From contig CADCDO010000031.1 of assembly GCA_902800345.1 (NCBI GenBank), forward strand, positions 1-46,836: 46,836 bases of DNA. The letters are read 5' to 3'. A program made the position numbers and the translations under genes. Below, in pieces: positions 1-7,987 of the stretch. Every line of letters begins with the position of its first letter. The stretch's first letter is position 1. Source of the DNA: Fibrobacter succinogenes (GTDB taxonomy: Bacteria > Fibrobacterota > Fibrobacteria > Fibrobacterales > Fibrobacteraceae). The notes below the pieces were generated by a model. That model was not told where the DNA came from and made no database searches. It worked only from the letters and a program-made list of their open reading frames with translations.

Positions 1-2
1 AA

Positions 3-44
3 GCCCGCGGAGCCTATTACGGGAAGAGGATCCTGAAGAAATAG
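3..44 (+). CDS. 3' end of an unidentified gene (partial)
   Basis: The window opens inside a reading frame that runs through residues ARGAYYGKRILKK to a TAG at 42-44. An intrinsic terminator follows 22 bases later, as expected for a real gene end. The basic C-terminal tail is too short to assign a family. The other two frames are less convincing: one stops at 34-36 and the other reads through the terminator. Product unknown. Confidence 0.45.
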   Translation, partial: ARGAYYGKRILKK

Positions 45-66
45 CTCCCGTATTTCACGCAAAATC

Positions 67-92
67 GCCCCGGCCCCGCCGGGGCTTTTTTC
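67..92 (+). terminator. intrinsic terminator
   Basis: A GCCCC/GGGGC stem (alternative left arms at 67-71 or 73-77, right arm 81-85) is followed directly by six T residues. It ends the plus-strand gene that stops at 44 and separates it from the convergent minus-strand gene ending at 117. Confidence 0.8.
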
Positions 93-116
93 ATGATAAA
101 AGATGCGATGTGATTT

Positions 117-794
117 TTACGCTTCGATGTAATTCTCGTTCTTTTGCCGGCGAGCGAGCACTGATTCCAAAAACTGAATGACAGAATCCTTGTCGCGAAC
201 AAGCTCGCGCTTATGGCTCAAACAAAAACGGGATGGTTCCAACGTCTTGAGCATTTTGATTTGTTGTTCAAGAATTTGTACGTTATAAACATCCGGCGTG
301 CCATGCCCCACCATCGGGTAAGTCGCATCGCCCAAGAACACCTCGTCATCGACAACCAACGCAAGTGACCCTTTCGCATGGCTGTTCGGAATCGGCAATA
401 TCTCGATATGCATCCCGTCTTCAAACGAAAGCGGCGATGTCACAGTAACCTTTTCGCGGTCGCACATCTCGCCCACAACTTTTGAAGCATACGAACCGAC
501 ATAAAGCGTATCAAAATCAAGCGAAACTTCGCCATGACAATGACGTACGACGTTCAACAAGTGGTCGCGATGGAAATGCGAAATGACAACATTCTTCTTG
601 AGTGGAACAGCAACATTTCCATTTACGGGATTGCGCGGCAAGGCGTTGATAAACTCGACCGCCATATCGCAGGCGCCCACGTCAAAAATCCACCAGGCGC
701 TATCGCCGCGCACGGCGACAACATCCGCACTCAACGGCTCGTACGAAACCTGCAAATATTGGATTCTATCGGAAAGCTTAACAATTCTTGGCAC
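117..794 (-). CDS. MBL-fold metallo-hydrolase
   Basis: A 225-residue cytoplasmic protein with no signal peptide, of the metallo-beta-lactamase superfamily (hydrolases with a di-metal centre). The zinc motif HFHRDH lies near residues 73-78. A further histidine follows in NSHAKGS, the bridging aspartate is in FLGDA, and the last histidine is in LSHK. The N-terminal strands before the motif and the length fit a minimal MBL domain with no extra module. The substrate cannot be told from sequence. The gene stands alone, convergent with the gene ending at 44 and divergent from the small peptide gene at 1042. Related folds include glyoxalase II, RNase Z-like and lactonase enzymes; none is specifically indicated. 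Confidence 0.8.
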   Translation of the reverse strand: MPRIVKLSDRIQYLQVSYEPLSADVVAVRGDSAWWIFDVGACDMAVEFINALPRNPVNGNVAVPLKKNVVISHFHRDHLLNVVRHCHGEVSLDFDTLYVGSYASKVVGEMCDREKVTVTSPLSFEDGMHIEILPIPNSHAKGSLALVVDDEVFLGDATYPMVGHGTPDVYNVQILEQQIKMLKTLEPSRFCLSHKRELVRDKDSVIQFLESVLARRQKNENYIEA

Positions 795-1010
795 GACGCC
801 AAAAATAGAAAATCACCCTTTATCACGGTCATCCTAACCCCTGAGCCGGGTAAAAAATGCTAGATTGAAACCCAAAATAACATACAAAAGCAAAAAATAA
901 CCAAAATGGGCTGTTTTTTTTATATTATTTAATTATTAAATTTAAATTTGTATTAACCAATACACACAATAAAGTTTTAGGCGTTTATCTGTCTATTACG
1001 GAGAAAAGTT

Positions 1011-1031
1011 TAACCATTAACCATCAACCAA
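1011..1031 (+). repeat. 7-bp repeat array, three units (TAACCAT/CAACCAA)
   Basis: Three consecutive heptamers (TAACCAT, TAACCAT, CAACCAA) sit 11 bases upstream of the small peptide start codon. The unit is the same type as the GTGRTTA/TAACCAC arrays at 5343, 20926, 21940 and 38039. Confidence 0.6.
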
Positions 1032-1041
1032 GAAAAAAAAC

Positions 1042-1167
1042 ATGAACAACAAAACAGAACAGAAAAAAGAATACTCTACGCCCAGCATGGCCGTAGTCGA
1101 AGTCAAGAGCCAATCGAACTTGATGCAATCTACACAAACAAAATGCGATGATTGCGAACTGGGCTAA
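1042..1167 (+). CDS. 41-residue peptide ending in a CxxC motif (possible peptide precursor)
   Basis: ATG at 1042, TAA at 1165-1167. The peptide has a charged N-terminus (MNNKTEQKKEYSTPSM), a central hydrophobic/acidic stretch (AVVEVKSQSNLMQS) and a C-terminus with KCDDCELG. The pattern of a KEY-TP-x-M-x-VVEV leader followed by a short Cys- or Ser/Thr-rich tail resembles small peptides that are abundant in Bacteroidetes and related anaerobes and often suspected to be precursor or secreted peptides. There is no classical signal peptide. It has a dedicated intrinsic terminator 43 bases after the stop, and the upstream 180 bases are very AT-rich. The radical-SAM gene that follows is canonical PflA, so a maturation link is only a speculation. 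Confidence 0.55.
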   Translation: MNNKTEQKKEYSTPSMAVVEVKSQSNLMQSTQTKCDDCELG

Positions 1168-1209
1168 AAGCCCTACAAATGCGCGATTCATTCAAGCTTG
1201 GCTAATGCA

Positions 1210-1236
1210 AATCACCTCGTATCGAGGTGATTTTTT
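1210..1236 (+). terminator. intrinsic terminator of the small peptide gene
   Basis: A perfect 10-bp stem (AATCACCTCG at 1210-1219, CGAGGTGATT at 1223-1232) with a 3-base loop is followed by a T run. It separates the peptide gene from pflA, so pflA needs its own promoter or read-through. Confidence 0.85.
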
Positions 1237-1266
1237 ACATAGCAAGACTTTTTTTATTTTTGGGTC

Positions 1267-2046
1267 ATGACTCTCGGAAGAATCAACAAGCTCGAAACGT
1301 TCGGCTCGGTCGATGGACCGGGCATTCGATTCGTCGTCTTTACGCAAGGTTGCCCGATGCGCTGCAAGTTCTGCCACAACCCGGAAACTTGGGACTTCGG
1401 AGCAAAAAGCCCGAACGGGGCGGACAATGGTTCATTTGAAATTTCCGCCGAAGACTTGTTGAAAAAAGCCATTCGCTACAAGCCCTACTGGGGAACAGAC
1501 GGCGGCATCACCGTCAGCGGAGGCGAGCCGTTAGCGCAAATCGATTTTATGATTGAGTTTTTCGAGGCGGCCAAAGCAGCAGGAGTCCACACCTGCGTCG
1601 ATACAAGCGGAGTCACATTTAGACGTACCGGCGAACAGTTCACGAAAATCGAACGATTGATGAAATCGACAGACCTCTTGCTCGTTGACATCAAGCACAT
1701 CGACGCCATCGTGCATAAAGAACTCACGGGCCACAGCAACGAAAATATCATCGAATTTTTCCGTTACCTCGACAGCATCGAGAAGCCCATCTGGATCCGC
1801 CACGTACTCGTCCCTGGCATCAGCGACAACGACGAAGCGCTCACACGCACGCGGGACTTCATCCGCACACTTCACAACGTCAAGCGCGTCGAAGTCCTAC
1901 CCTACCACGCATTCGCGCTTAGCAAATACCAAGAACTCGCAATCGACTACGCCCTCAAGGACACGCAAACGCCAACCGCCGACCGTGTCAAGAACGCCAA
2001 CGAGATTCTCGAAACCGCGAAATACACCGGCTGGATGGAGAAATAG
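1267..2046 (+). CDS. pflA: pyruvate formate-lyase activating enzyme (radical SAM)
   Basis: A 259-residue radical-SAM glycyl-radical activase. It installs the glycyl radical on pyruvate formate-lyase using S-adenosylmethionine and a [4Fe-4S] cluster, enabling anaerobic conversion of pyruvate to acetyl-CoA and formate. The start of the protein (LETFGSVDGPGIRFVVFTQG) is the family signature. The cluster motif is CPMRCKFC (CxxxCxxC), followed by the SAM-binding GGITVSGGEP segment. The length is close to the usual ~246 residues. pflB is not in the window; a canonical PflA can act in trans. The ATG at 1267 lies 31 bases after the preceding terminator, with no strong Shine-Dalgarno visible. Confidence 0.9.
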   Translation: MTLGRINKLETFGSVDGPGIRFVVFTQGCPMRCKFCHNPETWDFGAKSPNGADNGSFEISAEDLLKKAIRYKPYWGTDGGITVSGGEPLAQIDFMIEFFEAAKAAGVHTCVDTSGVTFRRTGEQFTKIERLMKSTDLLLVDIKHIDAIVHKELTGHSNENIIEFFRYLDSIEKPIWIRHVLVPGISDNDEALTRTRDFIRTLHNVKRVEVLPYHAFALSKYQELAIDYALKDTQTPTADRVKNANEILETAKYTGWMEK

Positions 2047-2095
2047 TCGACAGTAGACGGTTGGAAGTAGGAAGGGATTGCTATACGAGAAGGTG

Positions 2096-2155
2096 ATGCC
2101 CGAACAAGTCGGGCATGACAAAAACAAAGAAGACGAAGCATAAACTTCGTCTTTA
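2096..2155 (+). terminator. two hairpins after pflA, the second terminator-like
   Basis: The first hairpin is TGCCCG/CGGGCA (about 2098-2116), part of a GATGCCCG...CGGGCATGAC element seen again near 27428-27448. The second is AGACGAAG (2131-2138) paired with CTTCGTCT (2145-2152) and a short T tract. The second is a plausible intrinsic terminator for pflA. Confidence 0.6.
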
Positions 2156-2199
2156 ACATTTAAATCGAGATTTTGCTTGTCAAGTAAAGGTTTAAAGAC

Positions 2200-2338
2200 G
2201 AGCAGGACAAGGCGCAGGGCGACGTAGCAAGCCCTACGCATTCCAGCAAGGGATAAGAAACAAGTAAGACGAGGCGTCGAACCCCGAAGCCGTAGTAAAC
2301 CTACGGCGAGCGGGTGAGCAACGACGTATTACGCAGTT
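2200..2338 (+). repeat. two degenerate copies of a GC-rich intergenic repeat
   Basis: The stretch before the pilC stop contains two related blocks. Each has GACGAG-(C/G)-AGG near its start and an internal CGTAG...CTACG hairpin: 2223-2227 with 2234-2238, and GCCGTAG 2289-2295 with CTACGGC 2301-2307. The second ends in a GAGCGGGTGAGCAACG tract. It resembles dispersed non-coding hairpin repeats found in many bacteria. No coding potential was seen. Confidence 0.45.
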
Positions 2339-2340
2339 TA

Positions 2341-3543
2341 TTACCCCTTGATGGCGTCGCCCATGCTAAACATCGGCATATACATTGCAATCAAGAGACC
2401 ACCGACGGCACCACCCAAGAACACGATAATGAGCGGTTCAATCATACTCACGACGGCATCGACTGCGGCGTCAACTTCTTCGTCATAAAAGTCCGCAAGT
2501 TTCAGGAGCATGCCGCCTAGGTTACCGGTTTTTTCACCGACACCCGTCATCTGGATCACCATGGGCGGGAAAATACCTACTTCTTCCATCGGTTCTGCAA
2601 TAGATTTACCGCCTGCAATGCCAATCGATATCTTGTAAATTGCTTTTTCCACAACTTTGTTGCCTGCGGTTGACGCGACGACCTTCAAGGCGTCCATGAC
2701 GGACACACCTGCGTTCAAAAGCGTACCGAGCGTTCTCGAAAAGCCTGCCGTTGCGGATTTAATCTGCAAATCGCCTAGCTTGGGTAGCTTTAGCGTAAAC
2801 TTATCCATCGCAAATTGCGCTGCGGGTATTCGCATAATCATCTTATACGCAAAGATAATGACTACTAGCCCAATAAACAAGAACGCACCATTGTTGCGTA
2901 TAAAGTCAGATATATTCATCACCACTTGCGTCGGGGCCGGAAGTTCTGCATCAAGGGCAGCGAACTGTTCAGCGAATGTCGGCACCACGAACGTCATAAG
3001 TGCAATCACCACGAAAATACCGACAATGATAACCATGATCGGATACGTCAACGCTTTCTTCACTTTACGTTTCAAGCGCTGGTTATTTTCGAGCGTTTCT
3101 GCCAAACGAGCAAGAATGCCTTCAAGAATACCGCCTGCTTCACCAGCAGCCACCATGTTGCAGTAAAGGGAATCGAACACCTTCGGGTGCTGCGCCAAGG
3201 CATCAGCCAACGAAGAACCGCCATTAATCGACTGGGTAAGTTTGTGAACAACATTTTTCAGTTCCGGATTCTCGCACTGCGCCTCAAGAATATTCAGGCA
3301 CTGCAACATCGGAAGACCCGCCGAGCACATGGACGAGAACATACGTGTAAAACGAGTGATATCCTCGGTCTTGATGCCAGAACCGATCTTGATCTTGATT
3401 TCAGTCGGTTTTTTCTTTAAGCTCGTGATGACTAAGCGACGACGAAGCAAGAGCGCTTCGGCTTCAGCCTTGTCTTTGGCTTCGAGGGTTCCCTCGAAGT
3501 TGTTGCCCTGCGAATTTTGGGCTTTGTACAAAAATTCTGCCAT
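2341..3543 (-). CDS. pilC: type IV pilus / type II secretion inner-membrane platform protein (PilC/GspF family)
   Basis: A 400-residue inner-membrane protein that anchors the pilus or pseudopilus assembly ATPases. It has the family layout: an N-terminal segment beginning MAEFLYKAQNSQG, then two T2SSF repeats (about residues 70-195 and 270-395), each with paired hydrophobic segments. The usual FTRMFSSMCSAGLPMLQCL motif opens the first repeat and FSRTLGTLLNAGVSVMDAL the second. Length matches the ~400-residue family norm. It lies 3 bases downstream of pilT on the same strand, so the two are surely co-transcribed. This pairing favours a retractable type IV pilus over a type II secretion system, although the GspF role cannot be excluded from the sequence alone. 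Confidence 0.9.
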   Translation of the reverse strand: MAEFLYKAQNSQGNNFEGTLEAKDKAEAEALLLRRRLVITSLKKKPTEIKIKIGSGIKTEDITRFTRMFSSMCSAGLPMLQCLNILEAQCENPELKNVVHKLTQSINGGSSLADALAQHPKVFDSLYCNMVAAGEAGGILEGILARLAETLENNQRLKRKVKKALTYPIMVIIVGIFVVIALMTFVVPTFAEQFAALDAELPAPTQVVMNISDFIRNNGAFLFIGLVVIIFAYKMIMRIPAAQFAMDKFTLKLPKLGDLQIKSATAGFSRTLGTLLNAGVSVMDALKVVASTAGNKVVEKAIYKISIGIAGGKSIAEPMEEVGIFPPMVIQMTGVGEKTGNLGGMLLKLADFYDEEVDAAVDAVVSMIEPLIIVFLGGAVGGLLIAMYMPMFSMGDAIKG

Positions 3544-3546
3544 CGA

Positions 3547-4614
3547 TTACACCCCTTCTTTTACGAACAACTGTTCCAGTTGGTCTGGACTCGACGAACG
3601 GGCAAGAGCATCGAAACGGTCAACCTTATGGTTCTTGACAAGTTCGCACAAGCACATGTTCATCGTATTCATACCAAACTTCTGACCAATTTCAATCATA
3701 GACTCGATCTGGTGGACCTTGTCGTCTCGAATCAGCGCACGAATACCCGGAGTCACATTCATGACTTCGTATGCCATCACGCGGCCACCGCCAATCTTCG
3801 GCAAAAGGGTCTGGCAAATGACGCCCTGAAGCACGAACGAGAGCTGAGTACGTACCGTCTGCTGTTCTCCCTTCGGAAAAGCATCGACAACACGGTTAAT
3901 CGTCTGTACGCAAGAGTTCGTATGCAATGTTGCAAAAGTCAAGTGACCCGTTTCTGCAATCGTCAACGCAGAACGAATCGTCTCAAGGTCACGCATTTCG
4001 CCGATGAGCACCACGTCAGGGTCCTGACGGAGCGCCATCTTCAAGGCCTGGGCAAAGCTGTGCGTGTCGCTACCGACTTCACGCTGGTTGATCATGCACC
4101 CCTGGTGCTTATGCAAAAATTCAATCGGGTCTTCAACGGTCAAGATGTGGTCATGACGTTCCTTGTTGATTTTATCAATCATTGCAGCCAAAGTCGTCGA
4201 TTTACCGGAACCGGTTGCACCCGTAACAAGGACCAATCCTGAGGGTCGGGTCGTAAATTCCGCCATTATCTTCGGGAGACCTAGGTCCTTGAACGTCTTG
4301 ATTTCAAGAGGAATGATACGGAGCGCAATCGCCACGCAGCCACGCTGCAAGTACGCGTTCGCACGGAAACGCGCCAGGTTTGCAATACCGAACGAAAAGT
4401 CGCATTCCTTCTGCTGTTCAAAAGTTTTCTTTTGAGCTTCATTCATCAAGCTGTAAGTCATACGCATGGTTTCGTCGGGCTTGAGCTTGTTCTCCCCGAT
4501 GGGGGTCAACTTACCGGAAAGACGAATAAGGGGAGGAGCGCCAGCCGTAATATGCAAGTCGGACGCACCTCGTTTAACCATTTCTGCTAAAAGATCTTGA
4601 ATGTTATAAGCCAT
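3547..4614 (-). CDS. pilT: type IV pilus retraction ATPase PilT
   Basis: A 355-residue hexameric secretion-superfamily ATPase that drives pilus retraction and twitching motility from the cytoplasmic face. An N-terminal PAS-like domain (about residues 1-100) precedes the RecA-like core. The core has Walker A GATGSGKST, Asp box TVEDPIEF, Walker B VVLIGEMRD and His box TGHLTFATLHTN. The C-terminal GIRALIRDDKVHQI corresponds to the AIRNLIRE retraction motif that marks PilT rather than PilB. Length is typical. The gene is first in a two-gene unit with pilC, which begins 3 bases after its stop, and is divergent from the thioredoxin gene at 4666. Confidence 0.93.
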   Translation of the reverse strand: MAYNIQDLLAEMVKRGASDLHITAGAPPLIRLSGKLTPIGENKLKPDETMRMTYSLMNEAQKKTFEQQKECDFSFGIANLARFRANAYLQRGCVAIALRIIPLEIKTFKDLGLPKIMAEFTTRPSGLVLVTGATGSGKSTTLAAMIDKINKERHDHILTVEDPIEFLHKHQGCMINQREVGSDTHSFAQALKMALRQDPDVVLIGEMRDLETIRSALTIAETGHLTFATLHTNSCVQTINRVVDAFPKGEQQTVRTQLSFVLQGVICQTLLPKIGGGRVMAYEVMNVTPGIRALIRDDKVHQIESMIEIGQKFGMNTMNMCLCELVKNHKVDRFDALARSSSPDQLEQLFVKEGV

Positions 4615-4665
4615 GCTTTAGAATATAATTTAAAAAGCTCGAAAATTTCATAAATTCTTTATGCA

Positions 4666-5184
4666 ATGCGTTCATCCACTTATAAAATACTCGCATGGGT
4701 AGGGGCAATCATTTTCCTCGGGTTCGTTTTTTATGCGTTCGAGGCTCAATCCCGCCATAGCAGGAACTTCCCAAAGACGGTCGTGAACTTCGCGGCCGAC
4801 AATGTGATGGGAGGCAAAACGGACTACGCAAGCGAAAAAGGGACTGCGACACTGATCGTCCTCACTGCGTCATGGTGCCCGTCCTGCAGGGCGGAACTCC
4901 CCTCGCTCATGCAATTCCACAAAGAGTTTGGCCCCAAGGGTCTCAAGATTTTAATGATCGACGAGGACGATTCCAAGAAGGTCGCCCGCAAATTCAAGAA
5001 GAGCATGGGCATTCCATGGACAATGATGCACTGGAACTACGATGCGCTCATGGCACTTGGCAATCCGGGCGTGATTCCAGTGAGTTTCGTTGTCGATAAA
5101 GACGACATCATCCAGCACATCGACGTAGGGGCTATAAACGAACTCAAAGTCCGGCAAGAACTCAAAAGACTGCTGGGAAAATGA
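4666..5184 (+). CDS. membrane-anchored TlpA-like thioredoxin
   Basis: A 172-residue protein with an N-terminal transmembrane anchor (about residues 7-25) and a periplasmic thioredoxin-fold domain of the TlpA/ResA/AhpC-TSA type. The redox motif is WCPSC (Cys71 and Cys74), preceded by the TLIVLTASW strand; the cis-proline segment is PGVIPVSFVVDKDD. Such proteins reduce disulfides in exported substrates such as apocytochromes or secreted enzymes. No cytochrome maturation gene is adjacent, so the client is unknown. The ATG at 4666 was chosen because the ATG 5 bases upstream is in a frame that closes after 13 codons. Confidence 0.85.
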   Translation: MRSSTYKILAWVGAIIFLGFVFYAFEAQSRHSRNFPKTVVNFAADNVMGGKTDYASEKGTATLIVLTASWCPSCRAELPSLMQFHKEFGPKGLKILMIDEDDSKKVARKFKKSMGIPWTMMHWNYDALMALGNPGVIPVSFVVDKDDIIQHIDVGAINELKVRQELKRLLGK

Positions 5185-5195
5185 GCTATGAGGGC

Positions 5196-5215
5196 GCCCG
5201 CAGCCGCGGGCTTTG
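5196..5215 (+). terminator. GC-rich hairpin after the thioredoxin gene
   Basis: GCCCGC (5196-5201) pairs with GCGGGC (5206-5211) around a 4-base loop and is followed by only three T residues, so it is a weak terminator. The rest of 5185-5342 is repeat-like intergenic sequence; CCTCAAAGCGAAGCG near 5279 recurs on the opposite strand near 25050. No gene was seen. Confidence 0.5.
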
Positions 5216-5342
5216 AGGTATGAGGTTATGAAGAGACCGGCAAAGCATTCACCCCTCAAAGGGAGCTGTGCGACCGACCTCAAAGCGAAGCGACCACAAA
5301 GCACCGAAGGTGCGACCTCACACCCAGCGCAATCCCTTCACC

Positions 5343-5377
5343 TAACCACTAATCACTAACCACCAACCACTACTCAC
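5343..5377 (+). repeat. 7-bp repeat array, five units, overlapping the epmA stop codon
   Basis: Five consecutive heptamers (TAACCAC, TAATCAC, TAACCAC, CAACCAC, TACTCAC) run from 5343 to 5377. The epmA stop codon on the minus strand (5374-5376) lies inside the last unit. Confidence 0.8.
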
Positions 5378-6345
5378 GCTATCGGGCTGGGGAACAGTAT
5401 TACATCGGCGATTTCTTCTTTGCCGAGGGCGAGCATGAACAGGCGGTCGAGCCCAAGCGCCACGCCGGAACAGGCCGGCATTCCCGATTCAAGCGCCGCA
5501 AGGAACCGTTCGTCGATAGGCGGTAGGGGCTTCCCCATTCCCTTGCGGATTTCCAGATCAGCATTGAAGCGGCGGCGTTGCTCCACAGCATCAGTGAGTT
5601 CCGTGTAGCCATTGCAAAGTTCCACTTGGTTTACGAACAGCTCGAAGCGACGGGCCCACGTGAAACCATCCGCATCCACGTACGTCTGCGCCAAAGCGGC
5701 CTGCGATGGCGGATAATCCAAGATGAACTCGGGGCCATTGCTTGCAAGTGCCGGTTCCACCAGGAACACCATGAGGTAGTCCCACCAGTCTTCGCGGTTT
5801 AGGGACTCGCTTTTTTCGGGCACGGGAATGTTGCGTGCACGGCAAGCATCCGCAAAGTCCGAGAGCTTTTCGCAGAAAGGATTCACGCCGGCGTAGTTCT
5901 TGAACGCGTCAATCCAGCGGGTGCGGCGTGCGTTTAATTTAGTCCCAACAATCTCGCTCACGAGGTCTTCGACTTCGTCCATGAGTTTGTCTTGAGGCAT
6001 GCCCACGCGGTACCATTCCACCATCGAAAATTCGTTATTGTGGTGGCCGCCAAATTCATCCTTGCGGAACGACTTTGTAATCTGGAAAATGTCGCCGAAT
6101 TTCGCCGCAAGCAAACGCTTCATGTGAAATTCCGGACTCGTCATCATGAACCGCTTCGGGTCTTCAATTTCAAAGTAATCGAGCTGCGGGTCCGTCCCGC
6201 CATATGCCGAAAGCACAGGCGTCTCGACTTCGAGCACATCACGATGAACAAAAAAATCACGGACACGGGCCATCAGCGCTTGGCGTTTGACCCAAGTTTC
6301 ACGAGTGCAAGTGGGCGCAAACGCGCCCGACTTTAAATTTTCCAT
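5374..6345 (-). CDS. epmA: elongation factor P--(R)-beta-lysine ligase EpmA (GenX/PoxA)
   Basis: A 323-residue class II lysyl-tRNA synthetase paralogue that lacks the N-terminal OB-fold anticodon-binding domain, the hallmark and usual size (~325 residues) of EpmA. It activates a lysine derivative and attaches it to a lysine of EF-P, helping ribosomes through polyproline stretches. Visible class II motifs are motif 1 around VLEVETPVLS, motif 2 around SPEFHMKRLL and FRKDEFGGHHNNEFSMVEWY, and motif 3 around GVALGLDRLFMLALG. EpmB and EF-P genes are not in the window. The gene is 12 bases upstream of the FISUMP gene's stop, on the same strand, and the two may be co-transcribed. Confidence 0.88.
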   Translation of the reverse strand: MENLKSGAFAPTCTRETWVKRQALMARVRDFFVHRDVLEVETPVLSAYGGTDPQLDYFEIEDPKRFMMTSPEFHMKRLLAAKFGDIFQITKSFRKDEFGGHHNNEFSMVEWYRVGMPQDKLMDEVEDLVSEIVGTKLNARRTRWIDAFKNYAGVNPFCEKLSDFADACRARNIPVPEKSESLNREDWWDYLMVFLVEPALASNGPEFILDYPPSQAALAQTYVDADGFTWARRFELFVNQVELCNGYTELTDAVEQRRRFNADLEIRKGMGKPLPPIDERFLAALESGMPACSGVALGLDRLFMLALGKEEIADVILFPSPIA

Positions 6346-6357
6346 TTAAGGCAACCT

Positions 6358-7734
6358 CTACTCAGCACCGGCTACACAACGGACCGCAAGATAGAAACTC
6401 GGATCCACGGAGATGGAGCCGACATCCTTGTCGGTACTGAACATCGTGCGTGCCTTGCCGCGAGAATCCTCTTCGACATCGGCCGTCCAGAAATAGGCCC
6501 CCGAACCCATCGTCGTGCAAACGCCACTCTTGTTCGCATAGCCACCGAACATGGCAGTGAATGCGTAATCGTCGCTGCCGTTACTCTTGAGTTTGAGCGC
6601 CGCTTCGCGGGCGCCACCGGCGTATTCTTCAAGCTTTTTCCAGTCCGCATCCGTCGCAAGATGGTAGCCGTCCGGGCAAGCTTTTTTCGCGGCTTCTTGC
6701 GTGTAGAGGCGACCGAACGCCTTACAGTTTGCATCGTCGCGGTCATAACACATCGAACCGTCCGGGTCGTTGAAATTCAAGTTTTCGACGAACCAATCTA
6801 CGCCACCAATTTCCTTGACCTTGTAAACTTGTTTGTCACGCTTGTCCACAAAGTTCTTGAACACCGGGCAACGAGCGCTGAATCCCTCGGCAGAGAGAAT
6901 CGGATCAACCTTGCCTTTCCATGCCGTGCAGAAACGGAACAACTGACCGCCCGGAAGCGAGGAACCCTTATGCTTGGCGGCCCAAGTCTTCACGTAATGA
7001 AGGCCCGTCACAGCGGTATCGGGAATCGAGAGCACCTTCGCATACTTGCCAGCAAGTGCGGCATACGTCCCGGCAACAGACATCGGTGCTTTCCAGAAAC
7101 CTTCGGAAAGTCCTTCACGCAAGCTTGCAAAAACCGGAGACGGCTTGTAGACCTTAATCGTCTTGTCCACCATCTGTTCAGGTTTCGTCTTGCAGTTTAC
7201 ATCGTGGTCAATAGCCATCAGGGAATTTGCATCCACCTTACACTGGGCAATGCACTTTGTTCGTGCAGCGCCCTTCTTGGGGCACGGTTTCCAGACCGTC
7301 GTATCGACACTTACGAGCGACTGCTTGGCAAAAGCCTTCGTCTTGACCGCAGATTTCGCAACCTCGTCAAGCGTCTTGAGAGCCTTAGCACTCCCCTTTT
7401 CGCCATCAGCGAGCAAATACTTGATGACACCCGAGCAGGCATTCGCGGCATTCGCCATCGAGCAAACCTTCGGGCCAAAACCATACGCAAACTGGGACGG
7501 GCACGCCGCAAACGCTTCGTCCGGCATCTGTTTGAAATGCTTGCCGTAAATATCCGTTGCGTTTTTTGCCGACATCTTGCCGCAATAAATTTCTTCGATT
7601 TCGCCCGCCTTGACCATCTTTTTCACTTTTTTCCAGTTGTTGGAATCAACAGCCTTGCGGAGCGCCTCTTGGGCAAAACCGCCCTGCGCCAAAATTGCGG
7701 AACAAATCAAACTCGCCACAAAAAACTTTTTCAT
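6358..7734 (-). CDS. secreted protein with C-terminal FISUMP domain
   Basis: A 458-residue exported protein. Residues 1-21 are a signal peptide (MKKFFVASLICSAILAQGGFA). The middle, about 22-300, is cysteine-rich and unrecognised (for example WKPCPKKGAARTKC). The C-terminal ~150 residues match the Fibrobacter succinogenes major paralogous domain (TIGR02145): VDWFVENLNF, a Cys-Tyr pair, FGRLYTQEAAKKACPDGYHLATDADWKKLE, then a closing FYLAVRC. The family is a C-type-lectin-like fold common in Fibrobacter and Bacteroidetes surface proteins; its exact role is not known. The gene is divergent from sufS and upstream of epmA. Confidence 0.8.
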   Translation of the reverse strand: MKKFFVASLICSAILAQGGFAQEALRKAVDSNNWKKVKKMVKAGEIEEIYCGKMSAKNATDIYGKHFKQMPDEAFAACPSQFAYGFGPKVCSMANAANACSGVIKYLLADGEKGSAKALKTLDEVAKSAVKTKAFAKQSLVSVDTTVWKPCPKKGAARTKCIAQCKVDANSLMAIDHDVNCKTKPEQMVDKTIKVYKPSPVFASLREGLSEGFWKAPMSVAGTYAALAGKYAKVLSIPDTAVTGLHYVKTWAAKHKGSSLPGGQLFRFCTAWKGKVDPILSAEGFSARCPVFKNFVDKRDKQVYKVKEIGGVDWFVENLNFNDPDGSMCYDRDDANCKAFGRLYTQEAAKKACPDGYHLATDADWKKLEEYAGGAREAALKLKSNGSDDYAFTAMFGGYANKSGVCTTMGSGAYFWTADVEEDSRGKARTMFSTDKDVGSISVDPSFYLAVRCVAGAE

Positions 7735-7987
7735 TTTTTCCTCTTCTAAAACTTTACTGGATCCTGCTCCTACGAACCTAATTCAACTAAGGCACTGAAG
7801 TGCCAAGTTTCATATATCCCCCTTCAGGGTCAGGATGACAAATCCTGAGTCGGGATGACGACACGAATAGTTTTAATATATAACGAATTATAACCAATCC
7901 CTAATGAATAATCAAAAAAAATCTTGAACCCTAATAATATTTTACTTGAATTTGACTCCGGCTATAGAGGATTTCTATCTTTGGGGC
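7735..7987. other. divergent intergenic region between FISUMP gene and sufS
   Basis: The region holds a CAGGAT...ATCCTG inverted repeat near 7831-7847, with GGGATGACGAC-type repeat sequence next to it, and an AT-rich stretch near 7870-7950 likely to contain the sufS promoter. A TTG codon at 7946 is in frame with sufS but is an unlikely start. No gene was seen. Confidence 0.5.

Noticed and set aside
1042..2046. Radical-SAM RiPP cluster (small peptide plus radical SAM enzyme)
   Set aside because: The radical-SAM protein is a canonical PflA with no peptide-recognition domain, and a terminator separates the two genes; kept only as a low-level speculation.
6661..7749. 362-codon open frame on the plus strand
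   Set aside because: It is antisense to the FISUMP gene; its translation shows no family motifs.
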